10,219 nucleotides of DNA from JBJKRW01 sp046704445 (GTDB lineage: Bacteria > Patescibacteriota > Microgenomatia > UBA1406 > GWC2-37-13), in assembly GCA_046704445.1 (NCBI GenBank), contig JBJKRW010000086.1:1-10219 (forward strand), read 5' to 3'. The notes under the pieces were generated by a model, which did not search any database, was not told where the DNA came from, and saw only the letters and a program-made list of their open reading frames with translations. Both the position numbers and the translations under genes were made by a program. Position 1 is the first letter of the stretch; every line of letters starts with the position of its first letter. Positions 1 through 6,074 of this stretch are shown in pieces.

Positions 1-2190
1 AAAGAAGCAAAGCTTGAGCAAAAAATAAAAGCCTTTTTGAGAAACATTAATTATGATAGAGCTTCGGAACTTCACCATGCTTCAACCGAAATTCAAAAAC
101 TTATTATTAGCTCTGAAATACCGGTGAATCTGGCTAAGGAAATTGTAGAACATTATGATAATCTTTCGGAACACGAAAGTCACTACAGAAAAGGAAACAG
201 TTCTCTATGGAACAAGGCTCTAAAAAAAGTAAGCAATACCTATCACGCGCCTCTCGTAGCCGTAAGATCTTCGGCAACGGCAGAAGATCTTCCTACCGCA
301 TCGTTTGCTGGGCAACAGGAAACATACCTTAATGTCAAAGGAGAATCACATCTTTTGTCAAAGGTTAAGGAATGCTGGGCTTCCTTGTTTACGGAACGTG
401 CCATCTACTACCGCCATGAACAGGGATTTGATCACTTTAAAGTAGGACTTGCAGCAGTTGTGCAGCGAATGGTCGAATCTGAAAAATCGGGTATTGCGTT
501 TAGTATAGACCCTGTGACTAATAATAAAAATCTTATTGTTATAGAAGCCATTTACGGATTGGGAGAATATATTGTTCAGGGAAAGGTGACCCCCGACCAT
601 TATGAGGTGGACAAGCGCTCTATGCTTATTACGAAGATTGAATCGAAATTTCAAACCCTTAAACTGGTAAAATCAGGGATAACAAATAAAGAAGTCAAAC
701 TTTCAAAACGTGAAGGAAGTATGCAGAAACTTTCGCAGGAAGAAATTATAAAGGTAGCGCTTCTTGTAAAAGATATTGAACATCACTATTATTTTCCTCA
801 AGACATTGAATGGGCCATAGAACAAAACGAAGTATATATAGTTCAATCGAGACCGATAACTACGATAAAAGCCGTATCTTCAAAATCAGGCCAGGAAAAG
901 GAAGGCAAAGCCGAACTTCAAAGTTTGATTCCTTTTCTGACCGGTTCTCCGGCATCTCCCGGCATTGCGGTGGGTCCGGTTACGGTTATCCATTCTCCAA
1001 AAGAAATTGACAAAATATCACATGGAGACGTGTTGGTTGCGCCGCAAACAAACCCCGATTATGTGCCCGCCATGAAAAAATCGTCCGCTATTATAACTGA
1101 AAAAGGAGGAAGAACCTCCCATGCCGCAATCGTTTCGCGTGAACTTGGCGTTCCGGCCGTAGTGGGGGTGGATCACGCAACAACATCACTTAAAAACGGA
1201 ATGGTCATTACGGTAATCGGCGAATGGGGAGAAATTTACAAAGGTAAAGTGTTTACTCCCACAAAAAAACGCGATTCTGAAGAAAAAGAAAATAAACACA
1301 TTAAGACCATGACCAAGGTTTATGTCAATCTTGCGGAGCCGGACGAAGCGGAAGAGGTATCAAAAATGGATGTTGACGGTGTGGGATTATTGCGTGCCGA
1401 GTTTATGATTGCGGGTATAGGCGTTCATCCAAAAGTTTTTATTAAACAACATAAGGAAAAGATATTTGTCCATACTTTAATGAGACAACTTTTGAAATTC
1501 GTAAAACCCTTCAATCCCCGCCCGATTGTATACCGTGCAACGGATTTCAAAACCAATGAATATCGGCATCTGTCCGGAGGAGCGTTATACGAGTCAAAAG
1601 AAGAAAATCCCATGCTGGGTTTCAGGGGTGCATCACGCTATATCGCCAATCCGGAAGTTTTTCTGATGGAGCTTCAAGCAATAAAGTCAATATGGGAATC
1701 GGGATTTCATAATCTACACCTTATGATACCCTTTATTCGGGCACCGTACGAAATAATAAAAATAAAGGAAATCGTAGAATCCACGGGTTTACTGGATTAT
1801 CCCGATTTTAAATTACTTATTATGGTCGAAGTTCCCGCCTGTGCGCTCAACATAGAAGAATTCACAAAGCTTGGCATAAACGGAATTTCTATAGGAACCA
1901 ACGATTTGACCATGATGCTGCTTGGAGTTGATAGGGATAACTCCGAAGTGGCACAAATCTACGATGAGAGGACTCCGATAATTGAGTCCGTGCTTGAATA
2001 TGTAGTCCAAACGGCCGATAAGGCCGGTCTGACATCGTCCATTTGCGGGCAGGCAGCTTCCGACTATCCGGATCTGGTTGAAAAACTGGTTAGGGCCGGG
2101 ATTACGAGTGTTTCAGTCAATCCCGATGCGGTAAATCGTACAAGAGAACTGATTTATAATCTCGAAAAAAAAATTTACAAACACGATTAA
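1..2190 (+). CDS. ppsA: Phosphoenolpyruvate synthase (pyruvate, water dikinase), 5' end outside window
   Basis: The enzyme interconverts pyruvate + ATP + water with PEP + AMP + phosphate in the cytoplasm. The frame is open from base 1, so the TTG at 37 is probably internal; by family comparison about 50-60 N-terminal residues are missing. Counting from base 1 (729 codons), the nucleotide-binding domain shows VAVRSSATAEDLP (codons 86-98), then SGIAFSIDPVT, LGEYIVQGKVTPDHY and YIVQSRPIT. The phosphohistidine domain has GGRTSHAAIVSRELGVPAVVG-type sequence with its catalytic His codon at 1120-1122. The C-terminal TIM barrel shows NPMLGFRG, IMVEVP, SIGTNDLT and SICGQAASD, whose Cys codon (2044-2046) is the expected acid/base residue. 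All active-site motifs I can recognise are intact. It ends in TAA, 8 bases before eno. Because the enzyme is reversible, it may work glycolytically in place of pyruvate kinase; that is inference. Pyruvate phosphate dikinase is less likely given the motif pattern and length. Confidence 0.95.
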   Translation, partial: KEAKLEQKIKAFLRNINYDRASELHHASTEIQKLIISSEIPVNLAKEIVEHYDNLSEHESHYRKGNSSLWNKALKKVSNTYHAPLVAVRSSATAEDLPTASFAGQQETYLNVKGESHLLSKVKECWASLFTERAIYYRHEQGFDHFKVGLAAVVQRMVESEKSGIAFSIDPVTNNKNLIVIEAIYGLGEYIVQGKVTPDHYEVDKRSMLITKIESKFQTLKLVKSGITNKEVKLSKREGSMQKLSQEEIIKVALLVKDIEHHYYFPQDIEWAIEQNEVYIVQSRPITTIKAVSSKSGQEKEGKAELQSLIPFLTGSPASPGIAVGPVTVIHSPKEIDKISHGDVLVAPQTNPDYVPAMKKSSAIITEKGGRTSHAAIVSRELGVPAVVGVDHATTSLKNGMVITVIGEWGEIYKGKVFTPTKKRDSEEKENKHIKTMTKVYVNLAEPDEAEEVSKMDVDGVGLLRAEFMIAGIGVHPKVFIKQHKEKIFVHTLMRQLLKFVKPFNPRPIVYRATDFKTNEYRHLSGGALYESKEENPMLGFRGASRYIANPEVFLMELQAIKSIWESGFHNLHLMIPFIRAPYEIIKIKEIVESTGLLDYPDFKLLIMVEVPACALNIEEFTKLGINGISIGTNDLTMMLLGVDRDNSEVAQIYDERTPIIESVLEYVVQTADKAGLTSSICGQAASDYPDLVEKLVRAGITSVSVNPDAVNRTRELIYNLEKKIYKHD

Positions 2191-2198
2191 ACTGCGAT

Positions 2199-3467
2199 AT
2201 GGCGGTGATACAACAGATCCACGCATACGAAATTATTGACTCGAGAGGATTTCCTACACTGGAAGGTAATCTTATACTGGACTCGGGGCAAAGCGTTACA
2301 ACTTCTATTCCTGCAGGAACCTCAATCGGAAAATACGAATGTGTCGAGTTAAGAGACCAGGATACAAAACGATTTTTCGGCATGGGGGTTTCTCAGGCGG
2401 TCACATATATTAACACACTTATTGCACCCAAGCTTAAAGGTATTTCACCTCTCAAGCAGAATGCGATTGATAACTGGCTTATTAACGCGGACGGTACAAA
2501 AAATAAATCAAAGCTGGGAGCAAATACAATATTATGCATTTCGCAACTGGTAACAAAAGCAGCCGCCGTACTGACGCAAAAGCCTCTCTTTAAGTATATC
2601 AACGAACTGTACGCATCTACATATAAACAACAGATATCTTTGGAAAATATCCCTACTCCTATTTTCAATATCATCAACGGAGGAAAGCATGCAAATAACA
2701 ATCTTGATTTTCAGGAATTTCAAATAATACCCTCTTCCGCATTCAGTTTTAGTCAGGCATATCAAACAGGAGTGGAGATATTTCACGAACTTAAAAACGT
2801 ACTTCTCTATAGAAATGCGATAATCTCTGTCGGCGAAGAAGGCGGTTTTACCCCGAATTTTGCCACCAATAACGACGCGATTGAGGCAATTAAGGAAACC
2901 TTGAATCAAAAAAAACTGCAGCTTGGAGTTGACATTTTTCTTGGCCTGGATGTTGCTGCTTCTCATTTCTATAAAAATGAACGGTATGTCATAAAAGACA
3001 AAGCACATCCACTTAAAGTAAACGAATTTATCGGTCTGTTACTTGAGATGTGTAAAAATAATTCGATACTTATTTTGGAAGATCCTTTAAACGACGACGA
3101 TTGGGATAACTGGAAGAAAATCACAAGTATGATTTCAAGAAATATATATTTGGTCGGTGACGATCTTCTGGTAACCAATAAGGAACGCCTTTCCAAAGCG
3201 ATAAAAGAACACGCCTGTACTACGGTACTTATTAAACCTAACCAGATAGGGACAATGTCGGAAACACTGGATGTGGTCCATCTGGCAAGGTCGAGCGGAT
3301 TTAATTGCATTGTTTCACACCGCTCAGGAGAAACAAACGACGATTTTCTGGCAGATTTTGCAGTTGCAATTCAGGCGGACTTTGTTAAATTCGGCGCTCC
3401 TTCACGGGGCGAACGCGTCGCCAAATATAACCGCTTGTGGAACATAGAACGACAGGGCCTAAAATAG
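2199..3467 (+). CDS. eno: Enolase (phosphopyruvate hydratase), divergent
   Basis: Enolase catalyses reversible dehydration of 2-phosphoglycerate to PEP. The 422-residue length is normal. Visible active-site residues are S42 of the mobile loop, H164, E173, the catalytic acid E214, magnesium ligands D251, E294 and D321, the base K346 in LIKPNQIGT, H374-R375-S376 in SHRSGET, and K397. Several neighbouring positions depart from the usual consensus: DSRGFP for DSRGNP, GTSIG for GASTG, HANN for HADN, and VGEEGG for VGDEGG. None of these removes a catalytic residue. The ATG is 8 bases after the ppsA stop and has no Shine-Dalgarno sequence, so coupled translation with ppsA is likely. The two proteins act on the same metabolite, PEP. 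The stop is TAG. Confidence 0.96.
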   Translation: MAVIQQIHAYEIIDSRGFPTLEGNLILDSGQSVTTSIPAGTSIGKYECVELRDQDTKRFFGMGVSQAVTYINTLIAPKLKGISPLKQNAIDNWLINADGTKNKSKLGANTILCISQLVTKAAAVLTQKPLFKYINELYASTYKQQISLENIPTPIFNIINGGKHANNNLDFQEFQIIPSSAFSFSQAYQTGVEIFHELKNVLLYRNAIISVGEEGGFTPNFATNNDAIEAIKETLNQKKLQLGVDIFLGLDVAASHFYKNERYVIKDKAHPLKVNEFIGLLLEMCKNNSILILEDPLNDDDWDNWKKITSMISRNIYLVGDDLLVTNKERLSKAIKEHACTTVLIKPNQIGTMSETLDVVHLARSSGFNCIVSHRSGETNDDFLADFAVAIQADFVKFGAPSRGERVAKYNRLWNIERQGLK

Positions 3468-3469
3468 CC

Positions 3470-3498
3470 TTGATCGTAATCAATTCGTTATTTATACT
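3470..3498 (+). promoter_or_regulatory. Candidate ruvA promoter giving a leaderless mRNA
   Basis: A -35-like TTGATC (3470-3475) and a -10-like TATACT (3493-3498) are separated by exactly 17 bases. The ruvA ATG begins at 3507, only 8 bases after the -10 hexamer, so transcription would start at or within two bases of the A of ATG. No ribosome-binding site lies between. This is inferred from sequence only. Confidence 0.5.
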
Positions 3499-3506
3499 TT
3501 TGGGAT

Positions 3507-4079
3507 ATGATAGCCAAAATTAAAGGTGTGTTGACTGAAACCGATCAGAATATCGGGATTATAGAAACCGCGGGTGGAATATCATATCAACTGTATTTGA
3601 CTCCTCAAATTTTATCAAAGAACCCGGTGGGTTCGTCTGTTGATATATATACGTATTTACAGGTGCGCGAAGATGCACAGGTTCTTTTTGGATTCGAATC
3701 TAAGCAGCAATTTCGTTTTTTTACGCTTCTGCTGTCCGTTTCGGGAGTGGGGCCTAAAACAGCATATGGAATTATTTCGTATGTGAACGTTAACGAACTT
3801 ATTGAAGCTGCGAGAACTAATAACGTGGATTTTTACTCCCATATACCCGGTTTGGGAAAAAAGACTGCCATGAAAATTTTACTTGAGCTTTCGCAGCGCG
3901 CAAATAAAGGATTTTCTTTTGATGCATTTTACATATCTGACGAGGATAAAATTGTTATAGATACACTTACCACGCTTGGTTTGAGCAGCCTCGAAGCAAA
4001 AAATCTTCTCGGAAAACTTCCTAAAAATCTGTCTGTGGAAGAAAAAGTAAAATCGGCTTTAAAGCATCTAAAACAATAA
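3507..4079 (+). CDS. ruvA: Holliday junction branch migration protein RuvA
   Basis: RuvA binds four-way DNA junctions as a tetramer or octamer and recruits the RuvB motor. The 190-residue protein has the family's three domains. These are an N-terminal OB fold (about 1-62, with VREDAQVLFGF at its end), a helix-hairpin-helix domain with SGVGPKTA (79-86) and IPGLGKKTA (113-121), and a C-terminal RuvB-binding domain (about 142-190). E55 and D56 sit exactly where E. coli RuvA has its acidic pin, which keeps the junction open. The start at 3507 gives the expected MIAKIKG opening. ruvB follows after 43 bases with its own promoter-like sequence, and ruvC is not in the window. I see no defect in this gene. 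Confidence 0.96.
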   Translation: MIAKIKGVLTETDQNIGIIETAGGISYQLYLTPQILSKNPVGSSVDIYTYLQVREDAQVLFGFESKQQFRFFTLLLSVSGVGPKTAYGIISYVNVNELIEAARTNNVDFYSHIPGLGKKTAMKILLELSQRANKGFSFDAFYISDEDKIVIDTLTTLGLSSLEAKNLLGKLPKNLSVEEKVKSALKHLKQ

Positions 4080-4085
4080 TCAGAT

Positions 4086-4113
4086 CTTTCACTAATACTG
4101 TTTGTACTATAAT
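4086..4113 (+). promoter_or_regulatory. Candidate ruvB promoter giving a leaderless mRNA
   Basis: A perfect TATAAT at 4108-4113 lies 9 bases before the ruvB ATG at 4123. A weak -35 candidate, CTTTCA (4086-4091), sits 16 bases upstream of it. The predicted start of transcription falls at about 4120-4123, leaving no room for a ribosome-binding site. The -10 element is convincing and the -35 is not. Confidence 0.45.
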
Positions 4114-4122
4114 ATCTGAACA

Positions 4123-4956
4123 ATGGTAAATAAAGATACCTCGGTTCCGGAAACGAATATCAGGCCAAAAACGCTTCAGGAATATACGGGTCAATCAAAG
4201 ATCATTCAGACCTTGAAACTCTTTCTTAACGGTATAAAAAAAAGGGGGTTTCCCTCCGAACATATTTTGTTTTACGGACCTCCGGGAATTGGAAAAACAA
4301 CGTTGGCTCACGTGATTTCTCACGAACTGGGAGGTTCAATCAAGATTACCTCGGGAGCGGCTTTACAAAAAGGAGCGGACATTGCGTCAATATTAACCAA
4401 TTTGGATAATAACGACATACTTTTTATAGATGAAATACACCGTCTGCCCAAACACGTTGAAGAAATGTTGTATCCTGTGCTTGAAGAATTCTTCCTGGAT
4501 ATCATTATCGGGAAAGGCCCATCCGCACGTACCATGCGAATCGAGGTGCCAAAAATTACCATTATCGGAGCTACTACAAAACTGGCACACCTGTCCGCTC
4601 CGCTTAGAGACAGATTTGGTTTAATTCTCAGACTGGACTATTATTCTCTTCAGGAAATGGTGGAAATTATTAAACGAACAGCGGTTTTACTCAATCTTCC
4701 CATAGACGATTCCGCTTCGAGGGAAATTGCCATCCGTTCTCGAAAAACGCCCAGAATAGCAATCCGGATGGTCAAACGCGCCAGAGACCTTTATGATGCA
4801 AAAAAAGTAAAAGCGATTGACGCCCGACTGGTTGATTCACTGTTTAAACTGCTGGAAATAGATAATGAAGGCCTTTTTGATATCGATCTCAAATATCTTA
4901 ATCTTATAGCGGATAAATTTCAAAACACCGGAATTGGAATCGAAACCATCGCGTGA
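4123..4956 (+). CDS. ruvB: Holliday junction helicase RuvB, cut short by an in-frame TGA
   Basis: RuvB is the hexameric AAA+ ATPase that drives branch migration with RuvA. This reading frame gives 277 residues against about 330-350 for the family. It has IRPKTLQEYTGQ near the start, Walker A GPPGIGKT (52-59), Walker B LFIDEIH with D103-E104, PSARTMRIE (133-141), sensor 1 around IIGATTK, the arginine-finger segment LRDRFG (161-166), and the sensor 2 motif TPRIAIRM. The ATPase core is therefore complete. Translation stops at TGA 4954-4956, inside the C-terminal winged-helix DNA-binding domain just after GIGIETIA. The next 53 codons continue the RuvB family in the same frame (see the following feature). 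The cause could be a genuine nonsense mutation, a sequencing or assembly error, or readthrough. If the TGA is real and not read through, the motor should be impaired in DNA contact. Confidence 0.93.
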   Translation: MVNKDTSVPETNIRPKTLQEYTGQSKIIQTLKLFLNGIKKRGFPSEHILFYGPPGIGKTTLAHVISHELGGSIKITSGAALQKGADIASILTNLDNNDILFIDEIHRLPKHVEEMLYPVLEEFFLDIIIGKGPSARTMRIEVPKITIIGATTKLAHLSAPLRDRFGLILRLDYYSLQEMVEIIKRTAVLLNLPIDDSASREIAIRSRKTPRIAIRMVKRARDLYDAKKVKAIDARLVDSLFKLLEIDNEGLFDIDLKYLNLIADKFQNTGIGIETIA

Positions 4957-5118
4957 ACATTATCCGAAGACAAAAGTACGGTTGAGGAGTTTATTGAACC
5001 GTATCTATTACAGCTCGGTTTTGTTAAAAAAACCAGTAAAGGACGTATCGTTACTTCAAAGGGATTGAAACACCTTGGGCTTCATTCCAAAATAATAGAT
5101 CAAAAAAATCTCATCTGA
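4957..5118 (+). pseudogene. ruvB: Detached C-terminal part of RuvB (winged-helix domain)
   Basis: In the same frame as ruvB, directly after the internal TGA, 53 codons encode TLSEDKSTVEEF, then EPYLLQLGFVKKTSKGRIVT and KGLKHLGL, before a TGA at 5116-5118. This matches the end of RuvB, where a typical form is EPYLIQ.GFL.RTPRGRV. Joined to the upstream part it gives 331 codons, the normal family length. The piece has no ATG or GTG codon in frame and its only TTG is near the end, so it could hardly be translated separately. It has no further stops or frameshifts, so any inactivation must be recent, or the piece is still translated by readthrough. Confidence 0.88.
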
Positions 5119-5188
5119 CCTGCTAAAAATTTAAGCAAACTCGCGAAAAAGAAGATAATAACGCAATATTTTATTTAAAAGAATAAAG

Positions 5189-5197
5189 TGGTACAAT
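5189..5197 (+). promoter_or_regulatory. Candidate extended -10 promoter of the tRNA cluster
   Basis: TGGTACAAT fits an extended -10 element (TG, one base, then TACAAT at 5192-5197). A start at about 5204 would leave a leader of roughly 12 bases before tRNA-Leu. No good -35 is visible. The 97-base gap after ruvB shows nothing else recognisable and no convincing terminator. Confidence 0.45.
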
Positions 5198-5215
5198 AGA
5201 ACAGATATAGGTACA

Positions 5216-5298
5216 GCCGGGATGGTGGAATGGTATACACGCAGGACTTAAAATCCTGTGGCTGCAAAGCTGTAAGGGTTCGAGTCCCTTTCCCGGCA
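5216..5298 (+). tRNA. tRNA-Leu(UAA)
   Basis: The acceptor stem GCCGGGA (5216-5222) pairs fully with TCCCGGC (5291-5297), followed by discriminator A. The anticodon stem CAGGA/TCCTG closes the loop CTTAAAA, with anticodon TAA at 5249-5251 reading UUA. The T arm is AAGGG, TTCGAGT, CCCTT. The long variable arm fits the class II leucine type. The following bases are CA after the discriminator, so no CCA is encoded. Confidence 0.95.
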
Positions 5299-5317
5299 CA
5301 AAGAAATATGATGTAGC

Positions 5318-5391
5318 GCCCTTCTAGCTCAGTGGCAGAGCGACGGTTTTGTAAACCGCTGATCGGAGTTCGATTCTCCGGAAGGGCTCCA
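5318..5391 (+). tRNA. tRNA-Thr(UGU), CCA encoded
   Basis: The acceptor stem GCCCTTC pairs with GAAGGGC (5381-5387), followed by discriminator T and an encoded CCA (5389-5391). The D arm is GCTC/GAGC. The anticodon loop TTTGTAA has TGT at 5350-5352, reading ACA. The anticodon stem ACGGT/ACCGC has an A-C mismatch at its outer pair. The variable loop has 4 bases and the T arm is CGGAG/CTCCG. The next tRNA starts at the very next base. Confidence 0.95.
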
Positions 5392-5464
5392 GATCCCATA
5401 GCTTAATTGGATAGAGCACGTCCCTTCTAAGGATGTGATCCGCGTTCGATTCGCGGTGGGATCA
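5392..5464 (+). tRNA. tRNA-Arg(UCU)
   Basis: The acceptor GATCCCA pairs with TGGGATC (5457-5463), followed by discriminator A and then CCC, not CCA. The D arm is GCTT/GAGC. The anticodon stem CGTCC/GGATG encloses CTTCTAA, with TCT at 5426-5428 reading AGA. The T arm is CCGCG/CGCGG. It begins directly after the CCA of tRNA-Thr, so one RNase P cut would release both mature ends. Confidence 0.95.
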
Positions 5465-5470
5465 CCCGAT

Positions 5471-5875
5471 ATGAATAAAATAGTACCTGTGGTAATAGGG
5501 GTTATTATAAAAGATAATAAATTTCTTCTTACATATAGAAACGGAAAACACGAACCGGATTGGGCCAATAACCACTGGCAGTTTCCGGGAGGAGGATTGG
5601 AATTTGGAGAATCTCCGGAAAAAACTCTGTTAAGAGAAATGAAGGAAGAAGTAGGACTTGATGTATCGATCAAGTATTTAATACCCAAAATATTCACAAA
5701 GCGTATACATAATTGGCAGGGTCTGTTCATTTGTTACGTATGTGGTCACATGGATACGCAAACTATTATACTTAATTCGGAGGCTACAAAATACGGCTGG
5801 TTCAGCTTGTCAGAAGTTAAAAAGCTGAAAACATTGCCTGGTACGGTTGACCTTGCAGCAAAAGCATCAACTTAA
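5471..5875 (+). CDS. Nudix (MutT-type) hydrolase
   Basis: Nudix enzymes cleave nucleoside diphosphates linked to another group, often damaged or surplus nucleotides. The substrate cannot be told from this sequence. The 134-residue protein carries a complete Nudix box, GX5EX7REUXEEXGU, at residues 41-63 (G41, E47, then R55-E56 and E59-E60, ending G62-L63). It is preceded by HWQFPGGGLE, a context common in small MutT-like hydrolases. I chose ATG 5471. A longer frame back to the ATG at 5435 would start inside tRNA-Arg. The start is 6 bases after the tRNA with no Shine-Dalgarno sequence, so it probably shares the tRNA transcript. It ends in TAA shortly before the convergent tRNA-Leu(GAG). Confidence 0.9.
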   Translation: MNKIVPVVIGVIIKDNKFLLTYRNGKHEPDWANNHWQFPGGGLEFGESPEKTLLREMKEEVGLDVSIKYLIPKIFTKRIHNWQGLFICYVCGHMDTQTIILNSEATKYGWFSLSEVKKLKTLPGTVDLAAKAST

Positions 5876-5888
5876 AAGTTCTTATTTG

Positions 5889-5970
5889 TGGGCGAGGGGG
5901 GACTTGAACCCCCACGGATTTCTCCATAGCCTCCTCAAGACTACGCGTATGCCAATTTCGCCACTCGCCC
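5889..5970 (-). tRNA. tRNA-Leu(GAG)
   Basis: Read on the minus strand, GGGCGAG (5970-5964) pairs with CTCGCCC (5896-5890), followed by discriminator A at 5889. The anticodon stem TAGTC/GGCTA closes the loop TTGAGGA. The anticodon GAG is complementary to CTC at 5934-5936 and reads CUU and CUC. The long variable arm has a GGA/TCC stem, and the T arm is GGGGG, TTCAAGT, CCCCC. CCA is not encoded. It lies 3' of the solute-binding protein gene and convergent to the Nudix gene. Confidence 0.95.
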
Positions 5971-6045
5971 TTTAAAAAATTACGCTCCCTTAACTACCTC
6001 TTTCCGTAACGTAAGCATCCTCGTGATCAATGACTTTATTGCAAT

Positions 6046-6074
6046 ATTATACTATTTCCTTGTAATAGTGTAAA
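6046..6074 (-). promoter_or_regulatory. Candidate promoter of tRNA-Leu(GAG), inside the end of the solute-binding protein gene
   Basis: On the minus strand TTTACA (6074-6069) and a perfect TATAAT (6051-6046) are 17 bases apart, close to an ideal sigma-70 promoter. The -35 and spacer lie within the last codons of the upstream gene, and the -10 abuts its stop codon. Transcription would start near 6039, with a leader of about 69 bases before the tRNA. Confidence 0.6.

Noticed and set aside
358..3842. Various minus-strand open frames within ppsA, eno and ruvA
   Set aside because: They have no recognisable motifs and lie wholly opposite well-conserved coding sequence.
4954..4956. UGA reassigned to glycine or tryptophan (alternative genetic code) as the reason for the ruvB interruption
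   Set aside because: ruvB itself ends in TGA, and two genes end in TGA inside ATGA overlaps with the next start (7639-7642 and 9326-9329), which makes TGA a working stop here. No other recognised gene body contains an internal TGA.
4957..5000. Selenocysteine insertion at the ruvB TGA
   Set aside because: No convincing hairpin of bacterial SECIS type directly follows the TGA, and RuvB has no known use for selenocysteine at this position.
5435..5470. Longer Nudix protein starting at 5435
   Set aside because: The start and first codons lie inside tRNA-Arg; the Nudix fold begins normally from ATG 5471.
5175..5730. Minus-strand open frames across the tRNA cluster and Nudix gene
   Set aside because: They are antisense shadows of the tRNAs and of the Nudix coding sequence; their translations resemble spurious proteins often predicted over tRNA genes.
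5871..5887. Bidirectional terminator between the Nudix gene and tRNA-Leu(GAG)
   Set aside because: The only hairpin (AACT/AGTT, 4 pairs) is too short and lacks GC pairs, and the T-rich run is broken.
5983..6051. In-frame continuation of the solute-binding protein past its TAG (23 codons to a TAA)
   Set aside because: The extension does not resemble the usual C-terminus of the family, and the region holds the -10 box and leader of tRNA-Leu(GAG).
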